From Actinomycetota bacterium (GTDB lineage: Bacteria > Actinomycetota > Geothermincolia > Fen-727 > JAQURN01), in the NCBI GenBank assembly GCA_028715585.1, contig JAQURN010000073.1, positions 1 through 6,770 of the forward strand: a stretch of 6,770 nucleotides of DNA, in the 5' to 3' direction. The position numbers were made by a program, and so were the translations under genes. This document shows, in pieces, positions 5,259-6,770 of the stretch; within the stretch, counting starts at the first letter, position 1; the number at the start of each line of letters is the position of its first letter. The notes beneath the pieces are model-generated. The model saw nothing but the letters and a program-made list of their open reading frames with translations. It had not been told where the DNA came from and ran no database searches.

Positions 5259-6419
5259 CTATCTTTTGAGAACCACTACCGTTCCGACTTGCATGAGGTC
5301 TCCCCAGGCCTGGGCAAGCCCGCACCTAGGGCTTCCTGGCACTTGCCTTTTACCGGCTTCCCCACGTAGCTGCAGGAATATCTCGATGGTTTTCATCAAG
5401 CCGGTCGCGGCAATCGGGTTTCCTACACCCAATGCTCCTCCGGATGGGCACATCGGCCTTGCCCCGTCTCGCTGGGTAACGCCATCGACGAGCAGTTGGG
5501 GAGCCTCGCCTCGGTCCGCGAGCAACAGTCCCTCCATGTGGTGAAGTTCTTTGTAGGTGAAGGGGTCGTAGGGCTCCGCTATCTCGATTTCCTTTTTAGG
5601 TTCCCTTATACCCGCCATGTCGTATGCCATCCTGGCGGCTTTTTCTACGTATCTTGGATAGGCAAGATCGCGGCTCGCCCAGTAGGCACTGTCGAGGTTC
5701 CACCCAACTCCCTCTATCCACACCGGCTTGTCCGTGATTCGCTTTGCCGCATGCTCTCCCGCGAGAACTATTGCCGCGGCACCGTCGCTAGTTGGGCTGA
5801 TATCCAGTCTGTTCACTGGCCAGGCGAGGACTTCGCTGTTTAGAACATCGTCAACTGTTATCTCCATTGGAAGTTGCGCGGCAGGGTGGTCCATCGCGTT
5901 TTTCTTGTTCTTTACCGAAACGAGAGCTATGTCCCTCTTGTCGATTCCATAGGTTGTCATATAGCGGTTGTATTCCATCGCGAATATCCATACCAGGGTG
6001 GGGTCGAGAGGTTGCTCGGTCGTGTGGTCGAAGATTGTCTTGAAAGCGCCCTGCGGATGGGGGTGACAGGACGACATCTTCTCTGCGCATACTACGAGGC
6101 AAGTGTCGAACATGCCAGAGGCAACATGGAGCCAGCCATGTATGGGGGCAAATACGCCAGTGCCTCCTCCCACGAACTGCCTCATGTATGGCTTTCTCCA
6201 CCCCCCGCAGCCGTCAGAGAGATATTCTCCCTTTTCGTGAACGCCATCGAATGCGTCTGGCGCCGTGCCGCAACTCACACTCTCGATGTCATCCAGGGTA
6301 AGCTCGCATGAATCGAGCGCCATCTTTGCCGCCTGCCAGGCGAGCTCCTTTCCCGTTTCTTGGGCTCTGCGCACGAACTTTGTAATGCCGGCGCCGACGA
6401 TTGCTACTTTCTGACCCAT
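5259..6419 (-). CDS. Thiolase-fold protein lacking the usual catalytic Cys and His (386 aa)
   Basis: Full-length member of the thiolase superfamily, SCP2-thiolase/lipid-transfer-like branch. Family landmarks are VAIVGAGITKF (5-15), DTCLVVCAEKMS (105-116), ISPTSDGAAAIVLA (207-220), AEPYDPFTYKEL (281-292) and CPSGGALGVGNP (324-335). Normal thiolases have a nucleophilic Cys in a CxSG motif near residue 85; here that region reads VGGGTG (83-88), with Gly in the Cys position by my hand alignment. The GHP His is replaced by Asn334, and the HD of the usual HDxFT motif by Tyr284-Asp285. It is therefore unlikely to do ordinary thiolysis. It may be a retro-aldolase-like enzyme (compare Ltp2), or a structural subunit paired with the upstream paralogue. 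ATG at 6419 has GAGGAGG upstream. Two DUF35 genes follow directly. Substrate unknown. Confidence 0.88.
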   Translation of the reverse strand: MGQKVAIVGAGITKFVRRAQETGKELAWQAAKMALDSCELTLDDIESVSCGTAPDAFDGVHEKGEYLSDGCGGWRKPYMRQFVGGGTGVFAPIHGWLHVASGMFDTCLVVCAEKMSSCHPHPQGAFKTIFDHTTEQPLDPTLVWIFAMEYNRYMTTYGIDKRDIALVSVKNKKNAMDHPAAQLPMEITVDDVLNSEVLAWPVNRLDISPTSDGAAAIVLAGEHAAKRITDKPVWIEGVGWNLDSAYWASRDLAYPRYVEKAARMAYDMAGIREPKKEIEIAEPYDPFTYKELHHMEGLLLADRGEAPQLLVDGVTQRDGARPMCPSGGALGVGNPIAATGLMKTIEIFLQLRGEAGKRQVPGSPRCGLAQAWGDLMQVGTVVVLKR

Positions 6420-6431
6420 CTAAAGACCTCC

Positions 6432-6770
6432 TCAATCGTTGGAAAGAACCACTACCGCGCTGGAGGTGGTGGGATCCCCACGCCAGGCTTGCGCGACTCC
6501 CTTATGCGCCTTTTTGACCTGTCTCTTTCCCGCCTCTCCCCTAAGCTGAAGAACTATCTCCGCGACTTTCTGAGCGCCAGAAGCCTCGAAGAGGTGTCCC
6601 ACTCCCAGGTCCCCTCCCGAGGTGTTGACCGGCAACTCTCCGTGAATGGATGTCTTTCCATACTCCAGTGCCACCCCTGCCTCGCCTGGCTCGAACAGAC
6701 GCAGCGCCTCCAGGTGCTCCAGCTCCTTATAGGAGACCTCGTCCGTGACTTCGGCTAAGTCTATTTCCTT
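6432..6770 (-). CDS. Thiolase-fold protein, C-terminal fragment
   Basis: The last 112 codons of a second thiolase-like gene enter from the right edge; the start and the nucleophile region lie outside the window. Visible landmarks are AEVTDEVSYKELEHLEAL, matching the AEPYDPFTYKELHHMEGL of the downstream gene, and NTSGGDLGVGHLFEASG, the C-terminal active-site loop, here with the His of the GH motif kept but the following Pro replaced by Leu. Both paralogues share the run LQLRGEAGKRQV. The stop is 12 bases before the next start, so they are cotranscribed. Thr stands where the HDxFT motif usually has His. Whether it carries the catalytic Cys cannot be told here. It most likely forms a heteromer with the downstream thiolase fold and the DUF35 proteins. 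Confidence 0.86.
   Translation of the reverse strand, partial: KEIDLAEVTDEVSYKELEHLEALRLFEPGEAGVALEYGKTSIHGELPVNTSGGDLGVGHLFEASGAQKVAEIVLQLRGEAGKRQVKKAHKGVAQAWRGDPTTSSAVVVLSND

Noticed and set aside
5874..6311. Plus-strand open frame of 145 codons
   Set aside because: Antisense to the thiolase-fold gene, with no ribosome site and no recognisable protein pattern.
5259..6419. Thiolase-fold gene as a pseudogene because of the missing Cys and His
   Set aside because: The frame is intact over 386 codons, with a strong ribosome site and well-kept structural motifs; substitution of active-site residues within a kept fold points to altered function rather than decay.

Overview
The window reads as bacterial DNA of moderate GC content, densely packed, with strong Shine-Dalgarno sequences and frequent non-ATG starts (5 of the 11 visible starts are GTG or TTG). 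Ferrous-iron uptake genes with a DtxR-type regulator, plus thiolase/DUF35 acyl-CoA genes, would suit an anaerobic or microaerobic bacterium. No phylogenetic marker is present, so I do not assign a taxon.

Layout. (1) Positions 1-1162, minus strand: a metal-responsive block, transcribed from right to left as a DtxR/MntR-family regulator, two separate FeoA proteins, and the first 39 codons of FeoB, which runs off the left edge. The same operator-like inverted repeat, GTTAG-N6-CTAAC, lies directly upstream of the regulator (1178-1193) and upstream of the first feoA (624-639). This suggests that the regulator controls itself and the Fe(II) transporter. (2) Positions 1350-4194, plus strand: a divergent cluster encoding a small helical lipoprotein, an M19-family metallodipeptidase, an unrecognised 74-residue protein and an alpha/beta hydrolase. 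Each start has a good ribosome binding site. The job of the cluster as a whole is not clear. (3) Positions 4210-6770, minus strand, convergent with the previous block: a tight operon of two thiolase-fold proteins (the first cut by the right edge) followed by two zinc-ribbon/OB-fold DUF35 proteins. The gaps are 12, 15 and 2 bases.

How the genes work together. The Feo block is a self-contained iron import unit with its own sensor. The thiolase/DUF35 block looks like a heteromeric acyl-CoA C-C bond enzyme built from two non-identical thiolase folds and two non-identical DUF35 partners. The complete thiolase-fold subunit appears to lack the nucleophilic Cys and the GHP-motif His of true thiolases. 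The truncated one keeps the His-containing loop, but its nucleophile region is outside the window. This resembles known non-thiolytic thiolase-fold enzymes and inactive/active paired subunits, and it is the most interesting part of the window. Nothing here proves a wholly new system. No RNA genes, CRISPR arrays or mobile elements were seen, and no gene-free stretch exceeds 300 bases.
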